Both the position numbers and the translations under genes were made by a program. A DNA stretch of 64,000 nt from Euonymus europaeus (Eukaryota; Streptophyta; Magnoliopsida; Celastrales; Celastraceae). This document shows positions 23,828 to 36,200 of the stretch, one piece after another. The notes beneath the pieces were generated by a model. The model did not search any database. It was given only the letters and a program-made list of their open reading frames with translations, and was not told the origin of the DNA. The stretch lies in NCBI GenBank assembly GCA_963580455.1, contig OY756963.1, positions 19,735,555 through 19,799,554 of the forward strand, read 5' to 3'. Numbering within the stretch: the stretch's first letter is position 1; each line of letters starts with the position of its first letter.

Positions 23828-23945
23828 TAATTCTAGGATGGAACTGTCGGGGGATCGGGAACCCCTCGACAGTTCAAGAGTTGCGGCGCAGAATTAGGCG
23901 CTATGTTCCTGATGTAATTTTTTTAATTGAGACTAAACATTGGGT
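23824..23945 (+). pseudogene. LINE ORF2 endonuclease, first 40 residues only
   Basis: Starts MIILGWNCRGIGNPSTVQEL, the first motif of the apurinic-type endonuclease (the Asn in WNCRG is catalytic-site), and runs to VIFLIETKH, where the catalytic Glu is seen. The similarity then stops at the inversion breakpoint near 23940 and the frame continues into unrelated antisense sequence. The rest of the endonuclease is missing. Confidence 0.88.
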
Positions 23946-24845
23946 TTCTGAAGTAATCATTGACATCACTCCCCTGAGTCGGTTGGTCAAAACTTTAGAA
24001 ATCAGTTTAAAGACCACATTACAAAGGCTAATCGGCCTATACTCTGAAATCAGTGTGGGATTCTTAATTTTGGGAATTAAAACAATGTTTGTCCGGTTGA
24101 TAGAAGATAGATCCCCTCCATGATTTAAAAAACCCAATACTGCCGCCGTAATATCCGATCCCACAATATGCCAATATTTCTGGTAGAAAAAGGCACTCAT
24201 ACCATCTCGTCCCGGCGCCTTACTCGGGTTCATTTCTTTTAAAGCGCGCGACACCTCTTCAGCAGTAAACACAGATAAGAGAGATAAGTTCATAGCTTCT
24301 GAAACTTTTGGGTACAGCCCCTCAACCACTAGGTCAGTTCCCACCGATCCCTCTGTGGTAAATAGCTCTTCATAAAAGGTGAGGATGGCATTCTCTATCG
24401 ACTGCGCTGTGGAATGAGTAACATTGTGAGCATCTTTGATGGTTGAAATTACATTCCTCCCCCTACGATAGGTAGCGAAACGATGAAAAAATTTGGTATT
24501 AGAGTCACCATCTCGCAGCCATAACTGTTTTGATCTCTGTCTCCACAATATTTCCTCCCTCTGAAGTAATTCTTTAATTTCTAGCTGCACCTCCGAAACT
24601 ACATTCTGATCAGCCCGTCTGCCTTGATGAGATAACCATTCCAAATACTTTTGCTTGCGCTGCAGCATACGTTGAACATGACCAAAAGTGGCCCGGTTCC
24701 ACCTGGATAGCTGTTCACTACACAAATATATGCCCGCAGTTATTGTATCCCAACCAGTAGAGACATTAGATGCTTGCCAAGCCTCTCGGATTACCTGCTC
24801 ACACCCCTCATGCCGAGCCCACATTTCCTCAAAACGGAAGAGATG
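23941..24845 (-). pseudogene. Inverted LINE ORF2 segment: linker and N-terminal reverse transcriptase
   Basis: Minus-strand frame of about 300 residues, opposite to the rest of the LINE. It reads from HLFRFEEMW and the LRDGDSNTKFFHRFA linker through KAPGRDGMSAFFYQKYW and INRTNIVLIPKIKNP to YRPISLCNVVFKLISKVL and MITSETQ, then stops matching at about 23945. In an intact plant LINE this is followed by the fingers/palm with the YADD motif, which is absent here. Confidence 0.9.
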
Positions 24846-24849
24846 TTCA

Positions 24850-26180
24850 TGCTTCCACTAGAAGAGATGTTCACCGAGTGTTGGATGTTCATCGGCTTAT
24901 GGGGTGTGATAAATATTTGGGGGTTCCGATCATGGTTGGAAGGAATAAAGCTGTTCACTTTGATGAGATTAAAGATCGCATATGGAGCCGAATTAAATCC
25001 TGGTGGAGTAAGAGTTTATCGCGAGCGGGTAAAGAGGTGATGATTAAATCGGTTATCCAGGCTATCCCGACGTTCTTGATGAACTGTTTCAAAATCCCGA
25101 TCTCGATTTGTGAGGAGATTAATCGGATGATTCGGAAGTTCTGGTGGGGGTCGGGCACTTCAAACCCAATGCATTGGGTTAATTGGCATCGAATGTGTGA
25201 GGCTAAATGCAACGGGGGTATGGGTTTTCGTGATCTGGAATCCTTTAACTTAGCTTTGTTGGCTAAACAAGGTTGGAGGCTATTCAACAATCCATCTTCG
25301 CTTGTGGCCCGGGTCATTAAAGGAAAATATTTTCCTCATGGTTCCTTTTGGAGTGCTGGAAAACCTTCCCAATCGTCCTATTTATGGACTAGTTTGTTGG
25401 CTGGCCGAGAGATTTTGGCTCAAGGGATAAGGTGGAGAGTGGGTAATGGAGAGTCTATTAGAATCTTCGAGGATGTCTGGATGCCGGATGGATCTAAAAT
25501 TCAGTATGTTCCAGGCTCTGTTTTACATCCCTTAGCAAGGGTTGCTGAGTTGTTAGATAGAGATGAGGGCCAATGGAAGGAGTCCTTCATTCAAGCTTCT
25601 TTCTCTGTTGATCAGGCGAAACATATTTTATCTATACCTGTTAGTCCGAGATGGCCACCAGATAAGATCATTTGGAAGGAGACTTCAAAGGGTATCTTCT
25701 CTGTCAAAACTGGGTATCATTTGGCACATTCTCTGAAGCAGGCTCAGAGAGAAGACTCCAGGAATAGTGGAGGGAATTCGGTGCGGAATGGGAGCTCTAC
25801 TATGTGGAAAAGACTATGGGCACTTCCTATTATTCCAAAAGTTAAGCATTTGCTCTGGCGGGCTTGTCGAAATTCTCTACCGACAAGGGATAATCAGCTT
25901 CAAAGGGGCATTAATACTACTCGGGAGTGTCCGGTGTGTGGGAATGAATTAGAGAGTGCCATTCACATTTTTTTCACATGCCCAGTAGCAATTTTGACTT
26001 GGCAAGAACTGAGGATTACAAGCCCTCTTCTGTTGGTGGAAGGGGAGGGTTTTAGTGAGTGGCTGGGGCGAGTGATGGAGGGAGAGGATGGGGCTGTTCA
26101 GCAGACAGTGGCTATCCTTGTATGGCTGCTATGGTTTAATAGGAATCAAGCGGTTCACGAACAACTTTGTATTACCCCAT
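24850..26180 (+). pseudogene. LINE ORF2 C-terminal part: RT thumb/connection and zf-RVT zinc-binding domain
   Basis: A plus-strand frame resumes at GCDKYLGVPIMVGRNK (the segment normally after the RT palm). It continues through WWSKSLSRAGKEVMIKSV, FWWGSGTSNPMHWVNWHRMC and GGMGFRDLESFNLALLAKQG to the zf-RVT block MWKRLWALPIIPKVKHLLWR with CPVCGNELESAIHIFFTC. The frame shifts near a CCCC run at about 26175, after which RNase H continues in another frame. Confidence 0.9.
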
Positions 26181-26784
26181 GGCTGTCAAAAATCTTATTG
26201 TGGCACAATCAGTGGCCAAATCTGATATGCAAATGCTTGGGCCGCCTAGCGAGGCAGCTGTTGATAGGCACTCTCGTGTTCCTCCTGTAGCAACCAGATG
26301 GAAGCGTCCCCCTAGAGGTTTAGTGAAGATCAATGTCAATGCAGCCTTCAGGGAGGGGTTACTCGGTATTGGAGTGGTGGTGAGGGATTGTGATGGGGAT
26401 GTTCTGGGTTCTGCCATGGTGAAGGGCTCTTGGTGTTTTGACATCTGCCAGGGTGAAGCCATGGCAATAGTTACCGGTCTGCAGTTTGCTTTAGAGAGTG
26501 GCTTCCAATCGATTTGCATCGAGTCAGACTCGCAAGTGGTGGTGCAGCAAGTTTTATTGGATGAACCTAATTTTCTCCCTTATGGGGTTCTTGTGGAGTC
26601 TATTAAACATTTACTCTCAGGCTTCGCATGTTCAGAATTAAATCATATCCCCATGAGTGCAAATTCAGTGGCTCATGGTATGACGCAATTAGCCTTAGGG
26701 CAAGAACATGATATTTTTCTTCTGGAGGAGTATCCTCATGAAGTATCTCATCTTGTAACACAAAATGCTTTATTATCTAATTAA
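26167..26784 (+). pseudogene. LINE RNase H-like domain (RVT_3)
   Basis: Frame after the shift near 26175 encodes a plant LINE RNase H: KINVNAAF, GIGVVVRDCDGDVLG, GEAMAIVTGLQFALESG and SICIESDSQVVVQQ, then HIPMSANSVAHGMTQLAL, stop at 26784. The first catalytic Asp, normally in a KINVDAA motif, is Asn here; the Glu of GEA and the Asp of ESDS are kept. It would be impaired even without the upstream damage. Confidence 0.88.
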
Positions 26785-26809
26785 TACAAGTCTTTCTCTG
26801 ATCAAAAAA

Positions 26810-26825
26810 AATATAGAAGTCTTCT
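26810..26825. repeat. LINE target site duplication, right copy
   Basis: AATATAGAAGTCTTCT, identical to 22412-22427, directly after the A-rich tail. Confidence 0.93.
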
Positions 26826-27286
26826 ACTTGTCAACCCAAGCGATAGTGGAATTGGGATAGCACATAAATCACAGCACTTCTATCCGGATCTTCTGTAGCA
26901 ATGACGTGGCAGAATAGCATGAAGTTCCACATTACCAAATGTAGAGTCCATATCACCAAATCTCCACCTCGTGTTTTCAGGCAATGGGCTTCTTGTTTTT
27001 TTCCCCCTTAAAAAACGACACCGAATTAAAACACACAAAATTCTAGCAGTCTCCTTAAGAAACCCTGCCCCTCTCTTTCGTAGTCGGACCATCCGCGTTT
27101 GATTCACGCTTTAAAAACCCAAACTCCACATAAAAAAACAAACTTAATTATTTTATTCTTCTGTTATTGACAACGCGCTCTCTCCCAAATTCAAATCTGG
27201 ATCCACCGCTTTCGATTTCAACTCCGAATCTTGTCTCTCTTGCTCTGTATTTTCTTATCTGAGAACTGTTTCTCTCTTTAGAAACA
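26826..27286 (+). promoter_or_regulatory. Remaining upstream region and 5' leader of HIT4
   Basis: The 461 bp between the LINE duplication and the HIT4 ATG must hold the leader and core promoter. CT-rich stretches at about 27160-27290 fit a leader. Anything further upstream in the ancestral promoter was pushed at least 4.4 kb away by the LINE. No specific binding motif stood out. Confidence 0.4.
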
Positions 27287-30200
27287 ATGAGGAAAGGAGC
27301 TAAGAGGAAGACAAGAGAGGCGAAATCATCATCGTCGCAAGAGAACCACACAGAAACCAAAAAAGCCGCTTCTCGAGCCAAGCGGGTCAAGGCCTCCAAG
27401 CCCCAGACCGAGCCTGAGTACTTTGAGGACAAGCGGAACTTGGTAGCGCTTGCTAATTTTTTTTTTAATTTTCGTTCTTTTATTGTGTTGTGTTGTGTTG
27501 TGTGCTCATATAGGTTTGATTACATATGATACAGTGTGGTTAGGTCTATGGTTGAGTTCGAAATTGGATGTGCAGAACGAATGAATTCTTAGTTAATGTT
27601 GTAGCTTCGCTCTATGGACAGAATAGATTTATTTTTTTGTTAGGTTTTTAGGAATCAAGAAATTTAATGTCGGCGTGTTTTGTGTTGAGCTCCCCTTTCG
27701 TCATTCAATTATCTGCGGGCGAGGATTTAGTTGCAAGTCCTTCTAGCATTATTGTTGCGAGTTTTGCATCTCAAATTCAATGTTTTAGTTCGCTCCATGG
27801 AACATGCTGTATAAGTATGTATATGCCTGTGCTCTTATATGATTGAAGGCTCCAAGCCTTTTTTAATGTCGGACTTATGTATTTGTTTTGCTTGCTTGGA
27901 CTCTATTTATGTTTTGTAGGAAGATTTATGGAAGAAAGCATTTCCTGTTGGGACAGAGGTCTGATTTGAATTCAAACCTTATTCATTCTAAAGATGTTGC
28001 TCTTGTTGGCTGTTATGTTACATAATTCTGTTGCTTATTTTTATTGTACTTTTTCTGCCAGTGGGATCAATTGGACTCAGTTTACCAGTTCAACTGGAAC
28101 TTCTCGAATTTAGAAGTAAGTTATTGGATCATCTTTGCATTTGATTTCTAAGTGAAAGGTTTTACTCTTCTCACTTCTTATTTGCCAATACTGAATTTTT
28201 TACTTCACTTAAACTAATTGAACTAGTAAGTAGTAATGCTAACTTACCATTCTTATTGAGATTAGGATGCATTTGAAAACGAGGATGGACTGCTACATGG
28301 AAAGAAAGTTTATCTATTTGGTTGTACAGAGCGTAAGTTATTTAAGATTCTGGAATCCACATGCCATTTGGAAAAAGAATTTTGGAATGGAATTGCATGA
28401 TGATTGCCCTTCAGTTTCCTTTAAGCAATATTATCATATGCTTTTTTCAAAATCTCCCTTGTATGATTTTTGACTTGTGGTTCTTAAACAAAGCATTTAA
28501 GACATGTCTTCCTCTTTTTCCTTGTTCAATTTCCCCCTTCTTTGCGCCGGATTTGTTTGGATATATATTAACATGGTTTGTTGTTGTTACAGCTCAATTA
28601 GTCCATTTCAAGGGTGAAAGCAAAATCGTATGCATACCTGTGGTGGTAGCTGTAAGTTTATCAAACGAGTTAAACTTGCCCTGGGATTGAAAACATTTTT
28701 TGAGTTGACTAGCTGGTTTTGGAGATGAAGATATTACTGCTTTTGGTCTTGATTTCCTTGTGACATACTGCTCGCTGCCTATTCTTTTTCTATATGGGTG
28801 TTTATCATAGTGAATTTTTTCTTCTCTTGTAGGTTGTATCTCCTTTCCCCCCTTCAGATAAGATTGGTATTAACTCTGTTCAAAGAGAGTCTGAAGAAAT
28901 AGTTCCGATGAAACAAATGAAAATGGACTGGGTTCCATACATTCCTCTCGAAGATAGGTGCAAAACTTTGATTCCTTTACTGGTGATTTTGGACTGATCC
29001 AATGCATGCCATATTTTTTTCTTTTCCAATATTTAAAATTTTGATTATATTCGTTTATCTATCTTCTGCAGAGACAGCCAAGTGGACAGACTGAAATCAC
29101 AAATATTTATTCTGAGCTGTACTCAGAGAAGGTAATTTTTTTTTCTTCTTCTCCTTTCTCTTTCTCATCCTGTCTATTTTCATTAGACTATACATATGAT
29201 TGCATTTATAGGTTTCTGATGTACAGTACGTAAGACAATGGGATATTTGTAATTGTTCAATTATCAAGCATGTTGAGAAACAGGCAATAAGTTGCCTTAC
29301 CTTCTCTAAGAAGGTTTAGGCTTTCATATAATTCTGAATTAACAGTACAAATGAACAGTACACTGACCATAATATCTTTATACTAATTTCTAACACACTA
29401 CTAACACTCCCCCTCAAGTTGGAGTATAAGTATTACATAGGCCCAGCTTGTTACAAATGTGTGCCACTCGATTGCCAACTAAAGGTTTGGTAAGAACATC
29501 AGCTAATTGATCACTTGTCCTAACATGTTTGAGCTGTAAAACCCCATGTTGTAATTCATCCCGAACAACATGCAATCAATTTTAATATGTTTGGTCCGCT
29601 CATGATAAACAGGGTTAGAAGCAATGTGAATTGCTGACTGACTATCACACCATATGCGTGAGGACTCTACTTGAGGATAGCCAAGCTCTGTAAGAAGTTG
29701 TCTCAAGTAAACAACTTCATCAGTGACACGGGCCAATGCTCTATACTCAGATTCAGCTGAGGAACGTGCTACCACAGTCTGCTTCTTGCTTTTCCATGAG
29801 ACCAAATTACCTCCAACAAACACACAATAGCCAGTGGTAGATCTTCTATCATCTGAAGAGCCAGCCCAATCAGCATCTGAAAAAGCTTCTATAGCTAATT
29901 TCTCACTCTCACTCGTAGCTTTATACAATATTCCATGTCCTGGAGCACCTTTAATATACTTTAGAATATGTAAAGCAGCGTGCCAATGAGGGACTCGAGG
30001 AGAAGACATAAATCGACTTACTACACTCACCGAAAAAGCAATGTCAGGACGAGTCACTGCTAAATAGTTTAACTTTCCAACCAATCTTCTATACCTCTCA
30101 GGATCCTCAAAGAGATCTCCCTCATATGCTGATAGTTTCATTCCAGGAGACATAGGAGTGTCACTAGGTTTACTCTCAAGCATCCCAGTATCACGTAGAA

Positions 30201-33200
30201 CATCCAATGCATATTTTCTTTGAGATAGAAATACACCATTTTGACTTCGAGCAACCTCAACACCAAGAAAATACCGTAGAGGGCCCAAGTCTTTAGTGAA
30301 AATGACGATGTAAAAATAACTTCAGATCTGTGATCCCTGCACTATCACTCCCAGTGATCACTATGTCATCGACATAAACCACCAGAAATATATTACCCAC
30401 ACGAGTACAACGATAGAACACTGAATGGTCCTTGGCTGAGCGCCGCATACCAAACTCAAGCACCACCTCAGAAAATCGTCCAAACCAAGCTCTGGGAGAT
30501 TGCTTCAAGCCATAGAGAGACTTCTTTAGTTTACAGACCAAGCCAGACTCCCCCTGAGCAACAAACCCAGGTGGTTGCTCTAAATAGACCTCCTCAGAGA
30601 GAGTGCCATGTAAGAAAGCATTTTCACATTAAGTTGATATAATGGCCAATGAAAAGTAGCAGCCAAAGAAATAAGGAGCCGAATGGATACCATTTTGGCA
30701 ACAGGAGAAAAGGTGTCAAGATAGTCCACGCCATAACTCTGAGCATAGCCTTTCGCAACAAGGCGAGCTTTCAAGCGAGCAACGGAACCATCAGGATTCA
30801 TTTTAACAGTGAAGACCCATTTAGCGCCAATAGCTTGCTTCCCAGGAGGAAGAGGCATTAATTCCCATGTATGATTAGTTTCCAATGCAGTCATTTCCTC
30901 TTGCATAGCAGTAAGCCAGGAAGGAGAATCAAGAACCTCAGCTAAGGTGCGAGGCACAGAAACAGTATCCAGAGAAGTAACAAATGCCTGAAGAGAATGA
31001 GACATACCAGCATAAGTAACATGATCAACAATCGGATACTTAGCACAACTCCGCCTACCCTTACGGAGTGCAATAGGAATGTCAGCAGCTGGTGGTGAAG
31101 AGGGATCATGTGATAAGGCAGGCGACATAGGAGAGATCGGCGGCGCAAGAGAATCTATGGAAGATCCAAAGCGACTACGAGGCCCACGAGCATAAGTTTG
31201 GAGAGGAGGAGACACAACAAGAGGAGATTCACCAGAGGGAGACTCAATAATAGGCAATGGTAATTCATAGGGGAGGACATCAAGCAATGAAGAATCAGAA
31301 CTAGAGAAGGATTGAGAGACGTCAAAGGGAGTGGATTCACGAAAGACAACATCAGAGGAGATAATATACCGATTTAAAGCTGGAGAGAAACATCGATACC
31401 CCTTCTGATGGTGAGGATATCCTAAAAAAATACACCGAATAGACCTTGGGTCAAGCTTAGACACAGAGGAACGAATATCCCTAACATAGCAAGTGCAGCC
31501 AAAAACTTGAGGGGGAATATGATGAAGAGACGCATTAGGATGAAGAAGACGATAAGGAATGTCACCCTGAAGAATAGAAGAAGGCATGCGGTTAATTAAG
31601 TAAGTGGCAGTAAGAAGAGCATCACTCCAAAATAACTTAGGAACACGCATATGAAACATGAGAGCACGAGTGGCCTCTAAAAGATGACGATTCTTACGCT
31701 CTGCAACCCCATTTTGCTGAGGAGTATCTGGACAGGAGGTTTCATGTATAATGCCATGTTTTGTCATGAATGTTTTAAAAGAGACAAATAAATATTCTTG
31801 AGCATTATCACTCCGGAGAGTGCAAATAGACAAACCATATTGAGTACGAATTTCAGCGAAAAAGGCAGCAAAAATAGGGAACAACTCTGAGCGATTCTTC
31901 ATTAAATATACCCAAGTAAGACGATAGTAATCATCAATAAAAGTAACAAAATATTTAAATCCAGTTTTAGACATAACAGGACATGGACCCCAAACATCCG
32001 AATGAACTAATACAAATGGAGCAGAGACTCTTATTTTGACGTGGAACATATGTGACGCGACGATGTTTGGCAAACTGACAAGACTCACAAAACAAGTCTG
32101 ACAATGATTTATACTGTCGATTCAAATTATCCTTCCCTGAATACAACAAAGTGAGATAATCCCAGAGTTGTTTAACTGTGTCACAATGAGAGACAAGTGG
32201 AGACACAGCAGGGGTCATAGAAATAACAATCTGGGTATACAACTGAGCATCAATCCGTCCCCATTTTTGTTTTTCAGCAGCCTCAGACTTAGAACATACA
32301 TCAGTTAGGTGAGATTCAAGACCCATACCACGAATAGCAAGCAAAATAAGTTTATGCCAGTGCTGATAATTTGTCCCATCCAGGCGCTCGTCAATCAAGC
32401 GAGAAGAAGAAGAAATTTCAGAAACACTGGATGAACCGGAAGCCATGATAAACAGTGGCTTACAGGCAATTGATCAGCCAAGATACAAAACAAAGAAGGT
32501 CAAAACATTTCTGCCACCAATCGGTCTATCACTTCATAAGAATACTGAGAACCAGAAACGATGCAGTAGTCCAGAAAAGACCGGACGAAGTGAAGCTGCT
32601 TGCGACAGAGACGTGCGACAGAAGCTCTCGCACGACACTGTGATGACCAGATGACGAAGCTCGCGCTCTGCGCGATTGACCAGACGAAGATCGCACGCAC
32701 CACCAGACGTAGATCGCGCACTCTGCGCAATACCAGACGAGGACCAGTGACGACGAAACGAGGACCAGTTAACAGAAACCCTAGAAAATGGTTCCCTTTG
32801 ATACCATGTTGAGAAACAGGCAATAAGTTGCCTTACCTTCTCTAAGAAGGTTTAGGCTTTCATATAATTTTGAATGAACAGTACAAATGAACAGTACACT
32901 GACCATAATATCCTTATACTAATTTCTAACACACTACTAACAAAGCATTTGTTGCTGCATAGAAAATGTACTGCTTTTTTCTTGATCGCTTGAGTGGGGA
33001 CATTTTGTGGCTTTGTAAATTTTTTACTAGATTTTCTCTCTTCTTTTGATTTCTGGCATATGAGGTCTGCTTTTCAGAGATAAGTTAGACATTCCTATAT
33101 TTATACCTGTACCTTGTGATATTCAGCATTTCTTGGTGCTGCTCTGTATACATAGCATGAGATGATTGTAGCTTGATTTTTCGTATCATCAATTCTAATC

Positions 33201-36200
33201 ATCCTTAAGTGATGTGCTTTAGTACTGGATGCAACCTTGAGCCCTTTGGCTTAAAAAGTGAGTGTCAATTTACACCAACCATACAGGTAAAAGTAACCAA
33301 CTCACATGTGCCAACCTTAATCCCTTTACTCTTGCTCAGTGGTGAGAATATTAGCATTAATCAAACTCGTGACCTTTGAGTTGCTGTGGAACAATTTTTC
33401 CATTAGACCAAGTCTGTCCATCAGGGAATTTCTTTTTCACAAAATTTGTAATTCTGCTTTGGCATAGTGGTGGACATTTTTTAATCATAAGAACTGTGGG
33501 GTCAAGCCAAAGTCAAGTTGTCTGTAGTCCTGAGAGTGATATTGCAACTGTTAACCGGTCCCCTGTCACAGGATCACCAGTGTTTGCGTAGAAAGAAATA
33601 CATGGTTTTTCAAATTCAAAATCCAAGCCAAAGGACAAGCTTTCATGGATATCTGAAAGAATTTTTGTGCATTTTCCAGTCAGGGCATTGGATAACATAT
33701 TTCTTTTTCCTGAAGGGAATGAATTTTTCTGTTTGGAAAATAGTTTGGTGAAAGGATAAAATGAATTATGATTCTTATGCCTCAGCTGATAGAAGTGTGG
33801 GTGCAAGAGTCTACTATTCATTCGTGTTTGTTATTGGTGTGTGTATGAACTCTGTGGTTGTCCTTCTGTCTTTTTTATGGTACACTGGTTGCATGATGGG
33901 GTTTGAATACGTGCTTTAACATTTGCAATTATAGCCTCTATCTAAACATGACATGTATGTGACTCTTTGTTCATTTTTATGTTTGTCTGGCTTAAAGGTT
34001 AGTATTGAATGAAGTCTCCTTTTTAATTAATTAATAATTATTTGATGTGCATATCTGTGTTGGTGGGCTAGATTATGGTTTTCTTATGCATATGATTGCT
34101 TCTGCAGGACTGCTCTGAAACATCTGAAGATAGATCGGCTTAAGAAATATGAGTACTGTCTGCCATGTGAGTTTCAAAGATATTCCCTGATGTTCTTATT
34201 GCTGCATTTCACAATGAATTTTAACATATATTCTGAAATTTTAAATATTATAAGGTCATTCCTTTTCAATCTAAAAAGTAAAAAACTGATTCAACAATAT
34301 TGGTGATTTGGTACAATGCTCAAATTTGGACCTATTTTTGTTGCTTTGTTTGTGGTGCAAATTGATATAATTTCACTAGCTGTGTGAACGTAGAACTTTA
34401 CTGGTTGTGTGATCGCTGTGATGTGACTACTATTTCGACAGATTTCTACCAGCCGCTTAAGGAAGATGAGCTTGAACAGAGCACCGAGGTTCCAATCATT
34501 TTTCCAGCTGAGCCAAAACCTGTAAGAATATGTTTTGTGATGAGAGGGAAAAAAAATCACGCTTACCAATTTATTTGAATAAATGCTAAACTTGTAGTGA
34601 CTTCTGAAATTCAAATATTATGCTAAACTTGCACTGGCTTCAGAAGTCAATTTTTTTTCTAAAAACTCGATTTGGCTTTGGAAATTCAAATTTGGTTGTT
34701 AACATCTGGTTGTCAATTTTTCACAAGTGCAACTGAGGCAGAGTGGCAGACAACGGATAGTTAAATTGACTTTGTCTTTTGGGTCCTTGCAGGTTTTCTG
34801 TGAATTTGATTGGGAGTTAGATGAAGTTGAGGTACAGAGATGTCCTTTTCTAAAGTTAATATGCTTGTAAGCTGTGGATGAATTATCCTGTAATTGTTAA
34901 CCCATGCTTATCAGTTACTTGTTTGATCTTTCTGAATGCTGTTTATAAATTTAACCTAGTTATTGCGTCTTGGTATTATGGTAGAGCTAATTCGATGTAG
35001 ACTGTCATTGGATTTTTTTTTGTACTTTTGGAGGATCTCTTTTGTCTCTGAGAACTGCCATAAAATGCAGCCTTCTGTTTACAGTAATGTATCTTTATTT
35101 TTATAATTTTTTTTGTTGCTTCTACTGTTATCAGAACTCGTTCAACCATTAGATGATCTTCTATGCTCAAGAAGGCTGTTAGCTGAACATCCTTTTGTTT
35201 GCTGACGTGACTCATCATATTATTTTATACGCATACTCATTTTTTGTTGAAGTTTCTTAGTGTACTGTAATGGGTTTACTTTTCCATCTTGTACCTTTTC
35301 AAACTGTTCTCCTTGTTACTAAAATATCTCTATTAATTTGTAGGAGTTCACTGATAATCTTATAAAGGAGGAGGAATTGCCTGAAGATCAGAAAGATGCT
35401 TTTAAGGTGACGTTTAATGGAAACCTGTTTTTAATTTTGGAAATTTGATTTTGCCATATTTTCAGATTGTTAAATGAACTTGCTCTTTTTCTTTTGTCAG
35501 GATTTTGTTAAAGAGAAAGTTCGCGAAGCGATGAAAGCAAATCGAGAGGTATTTTAGTGTTTATATGTGTTAGGTTTGAATGCACAAACTTGGATATTTT
35601 GAGCAGTTTTACTAACATACAGTTTTTGTAGGCAAGAGAGGCCAGGAAGAAAACCCTTCAAGAAATGAGTCAGGAAACTAAGGCCGCATATGAAAATATG
35701 AGTTTTTACAAGTTTTATCCTGTGTCTAATGAAGATTCACCTGATGTATCAAATGTTAAGGTATTGTTTTGGATGCATTAATTTTGGGCATTTCTGTACC
35801 TCTTTGGTAGAAATCATTTTCTGTTTGATCTTTGGTTTGATGAATATAGTTTTGGTGCAAAGTGCTAACTTTGACCGGCTAGTACGTAACTTTCCATACA
35901 GGAGTTCAGTTGGTGTAACTTGGCATTTGAAGTTTTATGTTTGCTGTTGTATATTCATGCTGTTAGAGCATTTCGGATGTTTATATGCTAATATTTGATT
36001 ATTTGTGACTACATATCGTGGTCGAGTTTGAACTTTTAAGTTATGGATATTAAAGTAGACTTAAATCAATCATATGTGATGTCAAAACCTGAGAATGGGA
36101 GTCACATTGCGATACTTTCTAACCAAATATGATGTGGGCTTTTGCAATATTATGCATTTGAAACAGTTAGGACTGTGGCAAGAGAAAGTGGCTTGTAGTA

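Larger units (their letters stand above)
22428..26809 (+). mobile_element. LINE retrotransposon with internal inversion and deletion, 16-bp target duplication
   Basis: A 4,382-bp non-LTR element ends in a short A-rich tail (ATCAAAAAAA) and is flanked by perfect 16-bp duplications. Order along the plus strand: ORF1 (22505-23827), start of the ORF2 endonuclease (23824 to about 23940), an inverted segment coding for the N-terminal part of the reverse transcriptase (about 23941-24845, minus strand), then plus-strand zinc-binding domain and RNase H up to 26784. Most of the endonuclease and the RT catalytic YADD region are missing. Since ORF1 is at the 5' end and the duplication encloses everything, the element seems to have inserted nearly full length. 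The 3' end lies 477 bp upstream of the HIT4 start codon. Confidence 0.93.
29271..32942 (-). mobile_element. Ty1/copia LTR retrotransposon, internally deleted, inside HIT4 intron 7
   Basis: A 3,672-bp element reads on the minus strand, antisense to HIT4. It has two 136-bp LTRs starting TG and ending CA, a primer-binding site complementary to initiator Met tRNA (TGGTATCAAAGG, 32806 down to 32795), a polypurine tract GAGGGGGAG (29415-29407) and a 5-bp AAGCA duplication. Domain order gag, integrase, reverse transcriptase, RNase H marks it as copia. It is shorter than the usual 4.5-5 kb because the gag C-terminus, zinc knuckle and protease are deleted. Several frameshifts show it is not autonomous. 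Confidence 0.95.

Noticed and set aside
32445..32823. Overlapping frames rich in Arg around the copia leader
   Set aside because: Untranslated leader of the copia element between gag and the primer-binding site; no gag or env-like content.
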